From JAJPKK01 sp963824905 (GTDB taxonomy: Bacteria > Pseudomonadota > Alphaproteobacteria > Rhizobiales > Xanthobacteraceae): 64,000 nt of DNA. The notes beneath the pieces are model-generated. The model saw only the letters and a program-made list of their open reading frames with translations, did not search any database and was not told the origin of the DNA. Every line of letters starts with the position of its first letter. Positions within the stretch are counted from its first letter, which is position 1. Of the stretch, positions 1-9,139 are shown one piece after another. Where the stretch lies: assembly GCA_963824905.1 (NCBI GenBank), contig CAWGRH010000014.1, positions 372,001 to 436,000 of the forward strand, given 5' to 3'. Both the position numbers and the translations under genes were made by a program.

Positions 1-2
1 TC

Positions 3-206
3 GCCGGGCTCCTCGCCGTGGTGTCCGGACTGTCGATCTGGAAGCCGGTGCAGGTCCAGGAGCTGACCGCACTGTTCGGCGGCTATGATGCTGCCCGCTA
101 TGTCCATTTCGTCGCGATGGCGGCGATCGCCGCCTTTCTCGTCATACACATCTCGCTCGCGATCCTGGTGCCGAAGAGCCTGCGCGCGATGATTCTGGGC
201 CGCTAG
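3..206 (+). CDS. Cytochrome b561/b6-type membrane subunit, C-terminal fragment
   Basis: The reading frame is open from the window edge, so only about the last 67 residues are visible. They contain a hydrophobic segment (VHFVAMAAIAAFLVIHISLAI) with a His in IHISLAI, then a basic tail ending in LRAMILGR. This ending is typical of the last helix of cytochrome b/b6-domain proteins that pass electrons between quinone and a periplasmic molybdoenzyme. The next gene, 50 bases downstream on the same strand, encodes such a molybdoenzyme, so the two probably form one membrane-bound oxidoreductase. Heme ligands on the other helices lie outside the window. Confidence 0.65.
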   Translation, partial: AGLLAVVSGLSIWKPVQVQELTALFGGYDAARYVHFVAMAAIAAFLVIHISLAILVPKSLRAMILGR

Positions 207-255
207 AACATGACCCCGAAAAGCTGAAGACTCTTCGGGCGTGGGTTGAGGAAAC

Positions 256-1032
256 ATGAGGAAGATCCGTAAAGCCGTCCCCGGCGTCGATTCCCGATTG
301 CTGATCAAGGATGCGGCGAAGCTCCTGCCGGAGCCGTCGCGGCGCGCCTTCCTGCGCGGCGCCACCGGGCTCGGCGCCGTCACCCTGCTCACCGGCTGCG
401 ACATCGTCGACAGCGCTTCGGCTGAGAAGGCGCTGCTCGCGATGTCGAAGTTCAACGACCGCGTCCAGGCGCTGATCTTCAATCCGACGAAGCTCGCGCC
501 GACCTATCCGGAAAGCGCGATCACGCGGCCGTTTCCGTTCAACGCTTATTACCCGGTAGAGGACGCGCCGGACGTCGAAGGCGAGACCTACATGCTCGAG
601 GTCGGCGGCATGGTCGACGAGAAGAAAACCTGGAGCCTGGAGGAGCTCTACGCGCTCCCGCAGGAGAAACAGATCACGCGCCACATCTGCATCGAAGGCT
701 GGAGCGCGATCGGCTCGTGGACCGGCACGCCGCTGCGCGATTTCTTGAAACGCATCGGCGCCGATCTCAAGGCGAAATACGTCTGGTTTCAGTGCGCCGA
801 GGGCTACGCGACGACGATCGACATGCCGACCGCGCTGCATCCGCAGACCCAGATGACCTTCAAGTTCGACAACGAGATCCTGCCGGCGAAATACGGGTTT
901 CCGATGAAGGTGCGCATCCCGACCAAGCTCGGCTTCAAGAATCCCAAGCACGTCATGGCGATCTACGTCACCGACAAGGACCTCGGCGGCTACTGGGAGG
1001 ATCGCGGCTACAACTGGTTCAGCGGCAGCTGA
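256..1032 (+). CDS. Molybdopterin-dependent oxidoreductase, sulfite oxidase fold (Tat-exported)
   Basis: A 258-residue protein of the sulfite-oxidase/YedY molybdopterin superfamily. Residues 28-34 (SRRAFLR) form a Tat signal, followed by a hydrophobic stretch ending in LLTGC (44-48), a lipobox-like site, so it is probably exported folded and lipid-anchored. Cys145 in RHICIEGWSAIG is at the place of the molybdenum-ligating cysteine of the family. It lacks the C-terminal dimerisation domain of sulfite oxidases, as YedY-type proteins do. GAGGA precedes the ATG by 5 bases. The upstream cytochrome b fragment is the likely redox partner. The natural substrate cannot be read from the sequence: it could be sulfite, a sulfoxide or another oxyanion. 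Confidence 0.85.
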   Translation: MRKIRKAVPGVDSRLLIKDAAKLLPEPSRRAFLRGATGLGAVTLLTGCDIVDSASAEKALLAMSKFNDRVQALIFNPTKLAPTYPESAITRPFPFNAYYPVEDAPDVEGETYMLEVGGMVDEKKTWSLEELYALPQEKQITRHICIEGWSAIGSWTGTPLRDFLKRIGADLKAKYVWFQCAEGYATTIDMPTALHPQTQMTFKFDNEILPAKYGFPMKVRIPTKLGFKNPKHVMAIYVTDKDLGGYWEDRGYNWFSGS

Positions 1033-1192
1033 CGGGCGGGGTGCCGCGCGCGATGCGGTCGACGAGCGATGTCGGCCGGCACTCGATGTCGGCCGGCGAT
1101 CGGTCTTTCTGAAATTGCGCCGAAATCCTTCACGCCTCGTTTAGGCGAACACTGTAGCACTCGTGGTTTCAAACCCCCGAGTCTGCCCGCCA

Positions 1193-3610
1193 ATGCTGAC
1201 CGTTTATAACTGTATCACCCAAGAGCATGATCTACGCCTCGTCGGCTTGGCCGCGGCCATCTGCGCGCTGGCGAGCTTCACGGCGATCGGTCTTCTCCAC
1301 CATGTGCGCCACTCGAGCGGACGCATCCGTCTGCTGTGGCTCGCGGTGGCAGCGACGTCGACCGGGTTCGGCATTTGGGCGACCCACTTCATCGCCATGC
1401 TGGCGTTCTCGCCGGGGCTGCCGAGCGCCTACAACATTTCGCTGACCGCTCTGTCGCTCGGCGTCGCGATCATCGTCACCGGCCTCGGCTTCGCGGTCGC
1501 CACCCGGTCGAACGCGCCGGCGGCGACCTGGCTCGGAGGCATCGTCGTCGGGGCCGGAATCGCGGCCATGCACTACATCGGCATGGCCGCCTTCGAGGTT
1601 CAGGGACTGATCATCTGGGACCGAGACCTGGCCGGCGCGTCGATCGTGCTCGGCTGCGTCATCGGCGGGTTGGCACTTCCGGTCGGGCTCTTGGACGACA
1701 CGCTCAAGTGGAAAGCGCTGGGAGCATTGTTGCTCACGCTCGCGATCTGCAGCCTCCATTTCACCGCCATGGCGGCCGTATCGATCCTTCCCGACCCTGC
1801 GATCCAGTTCTCGCCTGCCGCGGTGGCGTCCGGCGTGGTGGCCGTGGCGGTGGCGCTGGTGAGCGTGATGGTCATCCTCCTGGCCCTCGCCGGGGTCGCG
1901 GTCGACCTGCGCGACCGGCGGCGCGCCGTGCTCGAAGCGGACCGCATGCGCGGCCTCGCCAACGCGGCGGTGGAAGGACTGGTGATCTGCGAGAATGGGA
2001 CGATCGCGACCGTCAACGACAGCTTCGCCACCCTCGTCGGGCGGCCGTCGTCGAGTCTCGTCGGGACGAGGCTCGAAGACTTCGTGCGCGAGGAAGGGAC
2101 CCTGCTCAAGCTCGCGGACCGTCCGCACGAGTCGATCGAGGGCGAACTGCATGATGCCGGCGGCGCGAAGGTGCCGGTCGAATTCATCCGACGGCCGGTC
2201 GATTTCGGCGGCAAGCCGCACGATGCCTTCGCGGTGCGTGACCTGCGGGCGCGCAAGGAGGCGGAACAACACATTCGCTACCTCGCCCACCACGACGCCC
2301 TCACCGGGCTCGCCAATCGTTCAAGCTTCAACAAGAAGCTCGACCAGGAGATCGAGGTCGCGCTCGCGACAAAACGGCGGCTCGCCGTGCTGTGCATCGA
2401 CCTCGATCGCTTCAAGGAGGTCAACGACCTGTTCGGACACGCCGAGGGCGACCGCGTGCTCCAAACTGTCGCACAGCGTATCTGCGGAGTGCTCGACGAC
2501 ACCCAGATGGCGGCGCGGCTCAGCGGTGACGAGTTCGCGGTCATCATTCCCCGGCTCTCCAATCCGGGCGTTGCCGGCCGCATCGCGGACAACATCTTTG
2601 CCGCGTTGCGTCAGGAGGGCGAGTCGCCGAAAGACGATGCGCTAGTGTCGTGCAGCGTCGGCATCGCCATCTGCCCGGACGACGCGGTCGATTCCCGGTC
2701 GCTGCTCAACCATGCCGACACCGCCCTCTACCGCGCCAAGAAGGACGGCCGCGCCACCACTCGGTTCTTCGAAGCCGCCATGGGCGCCGAGGTTCGCGAT
2801 CGCCGCATGCTCGAGCTCGAGCTGCGGCATGCAATCGCGCGCGGCGAGTTGCGGCTTGTCTACCAGCCGCAGAAGGAAATCCGCACCGGCAAGACGATAG
2901 GATTCGAGGCGCTGCTGCGCTGGAAGCATCCGAGCCGGGGCGACATCCAGCCCAACCTCTTCATTCCGATAGCGGAAGAGTGTGGCGTCATCCTGCAGCT
3001 GGGCGAATGGGTCCTGCGAAAAGCCTGCGAGGAGGCCGCGACCTGGTCCGAGAATCTGACCATCGCCGTCAACGTCTCCACGGTCCAGATCCATAATGCG
3101 AATTTCGCTCATGCGCTGCACGAGATCCTGTTCGAAACGGGCCTGAAGCCGGAGCGGCTGGAGCTCGAGATCACTGAGACCGCGCTGGTCCGGGACCTCG
3201 ACCGCGCGCTCGCGACACTGCGCCGGGTCAAGCTGCTCGGGGTACGGATCGCAATGGACGATTTCGGCACCGGCTATTCGTCGTTGTCGAATTTGCGCGC
3301 GTTTCCATTCGACAAGATCAAGATCGACGGCTCCTTCATAAAGTCCGTCAATGTCAGCGACCAGGCGGCGACGATCGTGCGCGCCGTGCTCGGGCTCGGG
3401 CAGGGACTCGGACTTCCGGTGCTGGCCGAAGGCGTCGAAACCGCGGCACAGCTCGCCTTTCTCGAAAGCGAGTCGTGCCAGGAGGCGCAGGGCTTCTGGA
3501 TAGGCCGCCCGGCCGACATCGAGCGGTTCCGCGAGCTGACCCATCGCGCCGACGCGGAGACGGAGCCGGATGCGGTGATTTCGATGCACCAGGCGGCCTC
3601 CTCGATGTAG
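1193..3610 (+). CDS. MHYT-PAS-GGDEF-EAL cyclic-di-GMP signalling protein
   Basis: An 805-residue integral-membrane regulator of c-di-GMP turnover. Residues 1-235 form a seven-helix MHYT sensor, with the characteristic Met/His motifs (THFIAML near 64-70, MHYIGMAAF, LHFTAMAAV) proposed to bind a metal and sense a gas or redox signal. A PAS-like segment follows (about 250-350). The cyclase domain has an SGDEF active-site motif (444-448). The phosphodiesterase domain has EALL (572-575), DDFGTGYSS (from 689) and LAEGVET. Both catalytic motifs look intact, so net activity cannot be assigned. An in-frame ATG lies 30 bases upstream, but MLTVYNCITQEHDLRLV matches the usual MHYT N-terminus, so 1193 was chosen. 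Confidence 0.93.
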   Translation: MLTVYNCITQEHDLRLVGLAAAICALASFTAIGLLHHVRHSSGRIRLLWLAVAATSTGFGIWATHFIAMLAFSPGLPSAYNISLTALSLGVAIIVTGLGFAVATRSNAPAATWLGGIVVGAGIAAMHYIGMAAFEVQGLIIWDRDLAGASIVLGCVIGGLALPVGLLDDTLKWKALGALLLTLAICSLHFTAMAAVSILPDPAIQFSPAAVASGVVAVAVALVSVMVILLALAGVAVDLRDRRRAVLEADRMRGLANAAVEGLVICENGTIATVNDSFATLVGRPSSSLVGTRLEDFVREEGTLLKLADRPHESIEGELHDAGGAKVPVEFIRRPVDFGGKPHDAFAVRDLRARKEAEQHIRYLAHHDALTGLANRSSFNKKLDQEIEVALATKRRLAVLCIDLDRFKEVNDLFGHAEGDRVLQTVAQRICGVLDDTQMAARLSGDEFAVIIPRLSNPGVAGRIADNIFAALRQEGESPKDDALVSCSVGIAICPDDAVDSRSLLNHADTALYRAKKDGRATTRFFEAAMGAEVRDRRMLELELRHAIARGELRLVYQPQKEIRTGKTIGFEALLRWKHPSRGDIQPNLFIPIAEECGVILQLGEWVLRKACEEAATWSENLTIAVNVSTVQIHNANFAHALHEILFETGLKPERLELEITETALVRDLDRALATLRRVKLLGVRIAMDDFGTGYSSLSNLRAFPFDKIKIDGSFIKSVNVSDQAATIVRAVLGLGQGLGLPVLAEGVETAAQLAFLESESCQEAQGFWIGRPADIERFRELTHRADAETEPDAVISMHQAASSM

Positions 3611-3754
3611 GCGCCGGCGCCGCGGTGCCGCGAGGCGCGGGATTGCTTGCCAACCGGAGATTCGCCCTCTAGTCCAGAGCCTCCCGCCGGCGCTCCGGCC
3701 TTGCGCTACCGCGCGGGCTCGTGGGAGAGCCGCCGCTACCACGAGGCTTTCTCA

Positions 3755-4867
3755 ATGGCGACCTACAAGCTCCTGCTTCTCCCCGGCGACGGCATCGGCC
3801 CCGAGGTCATGGCCGAGGTCAAGAAGCTCATCGCCTGGATGAATGCGCGGGGGCTCACCGCCTTCGAGACCGAGGAAGGGCTGGTCGGCGGCTCCTGCTA
3901 CGATGCCCACAAGGTCTCCGTCACCGACGCCACCATGGCGCTGGCGCAGGCCGCCGATGCCGTGATCTTCGGGGCGGTCGGCGGTCCGAAATGGGATGCG
4001 GTGCCCTACGACGCGCGGCCGGAGGCGGGCCTTCTGCGGCTGCGCAAGGACCTCGGCCTGTTCGCCAACCTGCGGCCGGCGATCTGCTATCCGGCGCTCG
4101 CCGATGCCTCGAGCCTCAAGCGCGACGTGATCGACGGCCTCGACATCGTCATCGTCCGCGAGCTCACCGGCGGGGTCTATTTCGGCGAGCCGAAGACCAT
4201 CACCGACCTCGGCAACGGCCAGAAGCGCGCCGTCGACACCCAGGTCTACGACACCTACGAAATCGAGCGCATCGCCCGGGTCGGCTTCGAGCTCGCCCGC
4301 AAGCGGAAGAACAAGCTCACCTCGATGGAAAAGCGCAACGTCATGAAGACCGGGGTGCTGTGGCACGAGGTGGTCGACCAGGTGCATGCGCGCGAGTTCA
4401 AGGACGTGCAACTCGAGCACCAGCTTGCGGACGCCGGGGCGATGCAGCTCGTGCGCTGGCCGAAGCAGTTCGACGTCATCGTCACCGACAATCTGTTCGG
4501 CGACGTGCTCTCCGACGTCGCGGCGATGCTCACGGGGTCGCTCGGCATGCTGCCGTCGGCCTCCCTCGGCGAGGTCGACGCCAAGACCAAGAAGCGCAAG
4601 GCGCTCTACGAGCCGGTGCACGGATCGGCGCCCGACATCGCCGGCAAGGGCCTCGCCAATCCGATCGCCATGATCGCGTCGTTTGCAATGGCGTTGCGCT
4701 ACTCCTTCGCCATGGGCAAAGAAGCGGACCTGATCGAGCAGGCGATCGCCGCGACCCTGGGCAAGGGGCTGCGCACCAGCGACCTCAAGTCGGAAGGCGC
4801 CAAGGTCGTCAGCACCGTCGAGATGGGCGAAGCCGTGCTCGCTTCAATGGAGCGGCTCGCCGCGTAG
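3755..4867 (+). CDS. leuB: 3-isopropylmalate dehydrogenase
   Basis: A 370-residue cytoplasmic enzyme that oxidises and decarboxylates 3-isopropylmalate with NAD+ in leucine synthesis. Visible family features are the N-terminal LLPGDGIGPEVM, ELTGGVYFGEPK, the metal/substrate stretch TDNLFGDVLSDVAAMLTGSLGMLPSASLG and the NAD-binding EPVHGSAPDIAGKGLANP. The length is normal. The start is set at MATYKLLLLPGDG, preceded by GAGG at 8 bases; a longer open frame upstream does not look like LeuB. leuC and leuD are not in the window, so the gene stands alone here. Confidence 0.96.
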   Translation: MATYKLLLLPGDGIGPEVMAEVKKLIAWMNARGLTAFETEEGLVGGSCYDAHKVSVTDATMALAQAADAVIFGAVGGPKWDAVPYDARPEAGLLRLRKDLGLFANLRPAICYPALADASSLKRDVIDGLDIVIVRELTGGVYFGEPKTITDLGNGQKRAVDTQVYDTYEIERIARVGFELARKRKNKLTSMEKRNVMKTGVLWHEVVDQVHAREFKDVQLEHQLADAGAMQLVRWPKQFDVIVTDNLFGDVLSDVAAMLTGSLGMLPSASLGEVDAKTKKRKALYEPVHGSAPDIAGKGLANPIAMIASFAMALRYSFAMGKEADLIEQAIAATLGKGLRTSDLKSEGAKVVSTVEMGEAVLASMERLAA

Positions 4868-5123
4868 CGGCGGCAGCCGCCGTCATCGCGGCCTCGTAGC
4901 CCGGATGAGCGAAGCGACTTTCGGGGCCGACGGTTCCCCCTTACCCCAAAGTGGGAAACGCGCCGACCCCGTTCAGTTCGTTTCCCTCGGTGTCATCGCC
5001 CGGGTCGACCGGACGATCCAGCAGCAGCCGGGTTTTGACGTGCCTTTGGCATCCGCCTCAGGCGCAGCGGCGACTGGATGCTCCCCTTGGGAAGCATGAC
5101 GACCGAGGAACTCGACGCCCTCC

Positions 5124-5477
5124 CTACCGGCAGAAGCCCGGAAGGTCGAGGCAATTGGGAAACGGGTTACGGTTGTTGAAGTGCAGGTAGTTCGCGGTCG
5201 GATCGTAGAACAGGCCTTGCGGCGAGTCGGCCGGGAACGAGGACCAGGTCAGGCCCGGCGCTTTGCTCTCCTTGCCGGGATCGAGATAGGAGCGCTTCGT
5301 CACCGTGACCGAAGTCCGGGGGCGCGCTTCCTTTCGAGTAATGGGATATCCCGTGATCGGATCGATCGGATTGCTGCGCACCTTGGGCTGGCCAGATTGC
5401 GCCATGCCCGGTGCGGCCGCCAGCATTGTCGCCATGACGGTGGCGGCAATGAGCAACACACATGTCTGCAGGCGCAT
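5124..5477 (-). CDS. Small secreted protein of unknown function
   Basis: I do not recognise the family. From Met at 5477 the product is 117 residues: a signal peptide (MRLQTCVLLIAATVMATMLAAAPGMAQ, cleavage after AMAQ-like site), then a Pro- and basic-rich region (DPITGYPITRKEARPRTSVTV) and a C-terminal NNRNPFPNCLDLPGFCR with two cysteines that could form a disulfide in the periplasm. A start seven codons upstream (5498) is also open. It faces away from the sorAB-like operon and is followed by roughly 250 bases without a convincing gene. The signal peptide and sensible codon use suggest that it is real. Confidence 0.6.
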   Translation of the reverse strand: MRLQTCVLLIAATVMATMLAAAPGMAQSGQPKVRSNPIDPITGYPITRKEARPRTSVTVTKRSYLDPGKESKAPGLTWSSFPADSPQGLFYDPTANYLHFNNRNPFPNCLDLPGFCR

Positions 5478-5763
5478 AAACTTCCCCCTCGACCCCAAGC
5501 CCGACGCTTCCCGTTCATGTTAGCGACGATCCCCAACATGTGCATCAGCTTTCAGGCGAAATTCCGCGTCGCGGCCAAAGAGAGTTGCCGGCTGATGCCG
5601 AAAAGCCGCAGTTGTTTCGGGCCCGGCCGTTCCGGGGCCACATGCGGCGTCCCCCTTTCCGGGAATCGCGTGAGGCGTTATGTCATATCAGCTGTCTGGA
5701 AAATAAAACCGACTGTCCAGGGCCTTAGGATTAGTCCGGGTGGAGCATGAGGGAGGAATATCG

Positions 5764-6990
5764 ATGATCAGCAGACGCCGTCTGCTCGAGGGCGCCGGCG
5801 TCGGCGCCGTTGTCGCCGGTGCCGGGATCGGCCTCGACGCATTCAAAGCCGCGGCGGCGCCGCTCGATCTGCCGAAGGCGCTGCCGGCCGGCACCCGCGC
5901 CGAGGCCGTGCTCGAGGCTTTGCCCGGCAAGAAGCCGCTGATCAAGCTCACCTATCGGCCTCCGAACTACGAGAGCCCGGTGTCGACCTTCCGCACCGCG
6001 ATCACCCCGAACAATTCCTTCTTCGTGCGCTATCACCTTTCCGACATTCCGAACGTCGACGCCAAGACCTGGCGGCTCGCCGTCGGCGGCGACGGCGCCA
6101 ATGGCCGGGTCGAGCTCTCCCTCGACGACCTCAAGGCGATGCCCGCGACTGAGGTGATCGCGGTCTGCCAGTGCTCGGGCAACCGTCGCGGCCTGTTCGA
6201 GCCGCACGTGCCCGGCGTCGAATGGGGCTACGGCGCCATGGGCTGCGCCCGCTTCACCGGCGTTCGCCTCAAGGATGTGCTCGACAAGGTCGGGCTCAAG
6301 AAGGAGGCGATCGAGCTCGTCCTCGATGGCGCCGACGGACCGGCGTTCGACAAGACCCCTGACTTCGTCAAAAGCATCCCGGTAGGCAAGGCGCTGGAGG
6401 ACGGCATCATCGCCTATGAGATGAACCGCCAGCCGCTGCCGCACTTCAACGGTTTCCCGGCGAGGGTCATCCTGCCAGGCTGGACTGCGACCTACTGGGT
6501 CAAGCACGTCACCTCGATCATGGCGACCACCAAGCCGTTCGAGGGCTTCTGGATGAAGTCGGCCTACCGGATACCGTTCGGCCGTTTCCCGCTGCTGGCG
6601 CGGTTCCCCTCCCAGGATACCGACGTCAACACGCCGATCAGCGAGATGGTGGTGAACTCGCTGATCACCAGCCATGACGACGGCAGCGACGTGAAGGCCG
6701 GCGCCCCGCTCGCCATCGGCGGGGTGGCCTGGGATGCCGGCTACGGCATCCGCGGCGTCGAGCTGTCCACCGACGGCGGCCACACCTGGATCGCAGCCCA
6801 GCTCGGCGAGGACCTCGGCCGCTTTGCCTTCCGGCCGTTCAGTCACAGCTTCACGCCAGCCAAGGGCAAGTTCACGGTGATGGCGCGGGCGTCCAACAAG
6901 GTCGGCCAGACCCAGACCGCCGAGCTGATCCTCAACCCGGCCGGCTATCATCACAACGTGATGCATTCGATCACGCTCAACGTCGCCTGA
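5764..6990 (+). CDS. sorA: Sulfite dehydrogenase molybdenum subunit (SorA/SoxC-like)
   Basis: A 408-residue periplasmic molybdopterin enzyme predicted to oxidise sulfite to sulfate. A Tat signal (SRRRLL at residues 3-8) is followed by the oxidoreductase domain. QCSGNRR with Cys137 is the molybdenum-ligand motif of sulfite oxidases. HVTSIMATTKPFEGFWMKSAYR begins the C-terminal dimerisation domain, which continues to the end. AGGGAGGA precedes the ATG at 5764 by 6 bases; an ATG 24 bases further up is disfavoured. A monoheme cytochrome c gene lies 13 bases downstream, the arrangement of SorAB; SoxC would sit beside soxD and the other sox genes, which are absent. Confidence 0.88.
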   Translation: MISRRRLLEGAGVGAVVAGAGIGLDAFKAAAAPLDLPKALPAGTRAEAVLEALPGKKPLIKLTYRPPNYESPVSTFRTAITPNNSFFVRYHLSDIPNVDAKTWRLAVGGDGANGRVELSLDDLKAMPATEVIAVCQCSGNRRGLFEPHVPGVEWGYGAMGCARFTGVRLKDVLDKVGLKKEAIELVLDGADGPAFDKTPDFVKSIPVGKALEDGIIAYEMNRQPLPHFNGFPARVILPGWTATYWVKHVTSIMATTKPFEGFWMKSAYRIPFGRFPLLARFPSQDTDVNTPISEMVVNSLITSHDDGSDVKAGAPLAIGGVAWDAGYGIRGVELSTDGGHTWIAAQLGEDLGRFAFRPFSHSFTPAKGKFTVMARASNKVGQTQTAELILNPAGYHHNVMHSITLNVA

Positions 6991-7003
6991 GGGGGAAGAG
7001 ACC

Positions 7004-7294
7004 ATGCACAGGATTGCCGTCGTCGCGTTCGTACTCGTCACCGCTCTTGGCGCGCCCGCATTCGCCCAGGAAGAGCCGGCCATCAAGCTCAAGGAAGGGC
7101 CGGGGCTCGACCGGCTCGAGGCCAATTGCGCAGCCTGCCACAGCCTCGACTACATCCAGATGAACTCGCCGTTCCTCAACGCCGCGGGTTGGGAAGCGGA
7201 AGTCACCAAGATGATCAAGGCCTATGGCGCGCCGGTCAAAGACGCCGATGCAGCGGTGATCGTCGATTATCTCAAGAAAAACTACGGTAACTGA
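7004..7294 (+). CDS. sorB: Monoheme cytochrome c, sulfite dehydrogenase subunit (SorB-like)
   Basis: A 96-residue periplasmic c-type cytochrome. A signal peptide (ending AFAQ at about residue 22) precedes a single heme site CAACH (42-46), and Met53 or a later Met is the likely distal ligand. The size and the position directly after the SorA-like gene match the small electron-accepting subunit of SorAB sulfite dehydrogenases, which passes electrons to the respiratory chain. The two genes are separated by 13 bases containing AGGGGGAAGAG and are surely co-transcribed. Confidence 0.85.
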   Translation: MHRIAVVAFVLVTALGAPAFAQEEPAIKLKEGPGLDRLEANCAACHSLDYIQMNSPFLNAAGWEAEVTKMIKAYGAPVKDADAAVIVDYLKKNYGN

Positions 7295-7433
7295 CGTCGT
7301 CGCACTGGGGACTGCGGCAGCAACGGGCCCGCCTGCGCGCTCGCAGGCGGTAGAGCTGCGCGCATCTTGAAATCGCGGTCGATGCGTCGCAGATTCCGTC
7401 GGCAGCAAAGCCCGGACATCTCGAGGACCTCCA

Positions 7434-9131
7434 TTGACCAAGGAAAAGCACGGCATCGCCCGTGGCCTCACCAATTACGGCGACGCCGACTTCTCGCTCT
7501 ATCTGCGGCGCTCGTTCGCGAAGTCGATGGGCTACTCGACCGACATGCTGTCGCGCCGGGTGGTAGGAATCTGCCAGGCAGCCGGCGGCTTCAACAGCTG
7601 CCACCGCCATTTCCCCGAGCTCGTCGATGCGGTCAAACGCGGCGTGCTCGCAGCCGGCGCGCTGCCGATCGACTTTCCGACCATCTCGCTCGGCGAAATC
7701 TTCCTCTCGCCCACCAGCATGATGTTCCGCAACCTGATGGCGATGGACGTGGAGGAGATGATCCGCGCCCAGCCGATGGATTCCGTCGTGCTGGTCGGCG
7801 GCTGCGACAAGACAGTGCCGGCGCTCCTGATGGGCGCGGCATCGGCCGATTTGCCGGCGGTGCAGCTCGTCGGCGGGCCGATGCTGCCGATGGAGTTCCA
7901 CGGCGAACGCCTCGGCGCCTGCACCGACTGCCGGCGTTTCTGGGCGAAATATCGCGCGAAGGAGGTCTCCGACGAGGAGATCGCGGCGATCGAGGGCAAT
8001 CTCGCGACCACCGCCGGAAGCTGCGCGGTGATGGGCACCGCGAGCACCATGGCCTCGATCGCCGAGGCGCTCGGCATGACCTTGCCGGGCACCGCGGCGA
8101 TCCCCGCCGTCCATGCCGACCGCCTGCGCGCCGCGGAGGCGAGCGGGCGCCGCGCGGTGGAAATGATCGGCACCGATCTGCGCCCGAGCCGGATCATCAC
8201 GGCCCAATCGATCGAGAATGCGCTGCGCGTGCTGCTCGCGATCGGCGGCTCGACCAACGCGATCATCCATCTCGCCGCGATTGCCGGAAGGGTCGGCGAG
8301 CCAGTGTCGCTCAAGCGGCTCAACACGCTCTCCGACGAGACGCCGATCCTCGTCGACTTGAAGCCGACCGGCCAGCACTACATGTCGGACCTGTTCGCCG
8401 CCGGCGGCATCGGCGCGGTGATGCGCGAGTTGAAGCCTCTGCTCCACCTCGATGTAATGACCGTGACCGGCGAGACGCTGGGCGAGCGGCTCTCCCACGA
8501 GCCGCCCTGGGTCGACCGCAAGGTGGTGCGGCCGCTCGCCGATCCCTGGCAAAAGCAGGGCGGCCTCGTCGCCCTGTTCGGCTCGCTCGCGCCGAACGGC
8601 GCCATCATCAAGCGCTCCGCCGCCGATCCGCGCCTGTTCGAGCGCGAAGGCCGTGCGGTGGTGTTCACCTCGCTCGACGATCTCGCGGCGCGGATCGATT
8701 CGCCCGACCTCGACGTCACGCCGGACGATTTCCTGGTGCTGCAGAACGCCGGACCGAAGAGCGGCTACGCCATGCCGGAGGCGGGCTACCTGCCGATTCC
8801 CGGCAAGCTTGCCCGCGCCGGGGTCAAGGACATGGTCCGCATCTCCGACGCCCGCATGAGCGGCACCGCCTACGGCACGATCGTTCTCCATGTCTCGCCG
8901 GAATCCGCCGTCGGTGGCCCGCTCGCCTTCGTGCGCAACGGCGACCGCATCGCCCTCTCGGTCGCCAACCGCGCGCTCAACCTCCTGGTCGACGACGCCG
9001 AGATCGCCAAGCGCAAGGCGGCGCACAAGCCGGCGACGGCGGAGGGGCTGCGCGGCTATGCGCGTCTCTACATGGAGACGGTGATGCAGGCCGAGGCGGG
9101 GTGCGATTTCGACTTTCTGCGGAAGGGGTGA
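7434..9131 (+). CDS. IlvD/Edd-family dehydratase (sugar-acid or dihydroxy-acid dehydratase)
   Basis: A 565-residue Fe-S hydro-lyase. Cys56 (FNSCHR), Cys124 (GGCDKT) and Cys197 (TAGSCAVMGTASTM) occupy the cluster-ligand positions of the family. The C-terminal half carries ISDARMSGTAYGTIVLHVSPE, with the active-site Ser region. Spacing and wording are closer to the pentonate/sugar-acid dehydratase branch than to biosynthetic IlvD, so I give no symbol. The start is TTG at 7434, preceded by GAGGA at about 8 bases; no better ATG exists. The gene stands alone, with no sugar transporter or dehydrogenase beside it, so the substrate is unknown. Confidence 0.85.
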   Translation: MTKEKHGIARGLTNYGDADFSLYLRRSFAKSMGYSTDMLSRRVVGICQAAGGFNSCHRHFPELVDAVKRGVLAAGALPIDFPTISLGEIFLSPTSMMFRNLMAMDVEEMIRAQPMDSVVLVGGCDKTVPALLMGAASADLPAVQLVGGPMLPMEFHGERLGACTDCRRFWAKYRAKEVSDEEIAAIEGNLATTAGSCAVMGTASTMASIAEALGMTLPGTAAIPAVHADRLRAAEASGRRAVEMIGTDLRPSRIITAQSIENALRVLLAIGGSTNAIIHLAAIAGRVGEPVSLKRLNTLSDETPILVDLKPTGQHYMSDLFAAGGIGAVMRELKPLLHLDVMTVTGETLGERLSHEPPWVDRKVVRPLADPWQKQGGLVALFGSLAPNGAIIKRSAADPRLFEREGRAVVFTSLDDLAARIDSPDLDVTPDDFLVLQNAGPKSGYAMPEAGYLPIPGKLARAGVKDMVRISDARMSGTAYGTIVLHVSPESAVGGPLAFVRNGDRIALSVANRALNLLVDDAEIAKRKAAHKPATAEGLRGYARLYMETVMQAEAGCDFDFLRKG

Positions 9132-9139
9132 GGCTTCGA

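Noticed and set aside
4905..5099. A 64-codon frame after leuB
   Set aside because: It starts in repeat-like sequence (gtagcccggatgagcg) and has no family likeness or good start.
5731..7125. A 464-codon minus-strand frame opposite sorA
   Set aside because: Antisense to a clear molybdoenzyme gene; low-complexity composition and no ribosome-binding logic.
5764..7294. SoxCD in place of SorAB
   Set aside because: The cytochrome is a single-heme 96-residue protein, while SoxD is a larger diheme protein, and no other sox genes are nearby.
7434..9131. Calling this gene ilvD
   Set aside because: Cysteine spacing and wording fit the sugar-acid branch of the IlvD/Edd family at least as well, and no branched-chain genes are adjacent.
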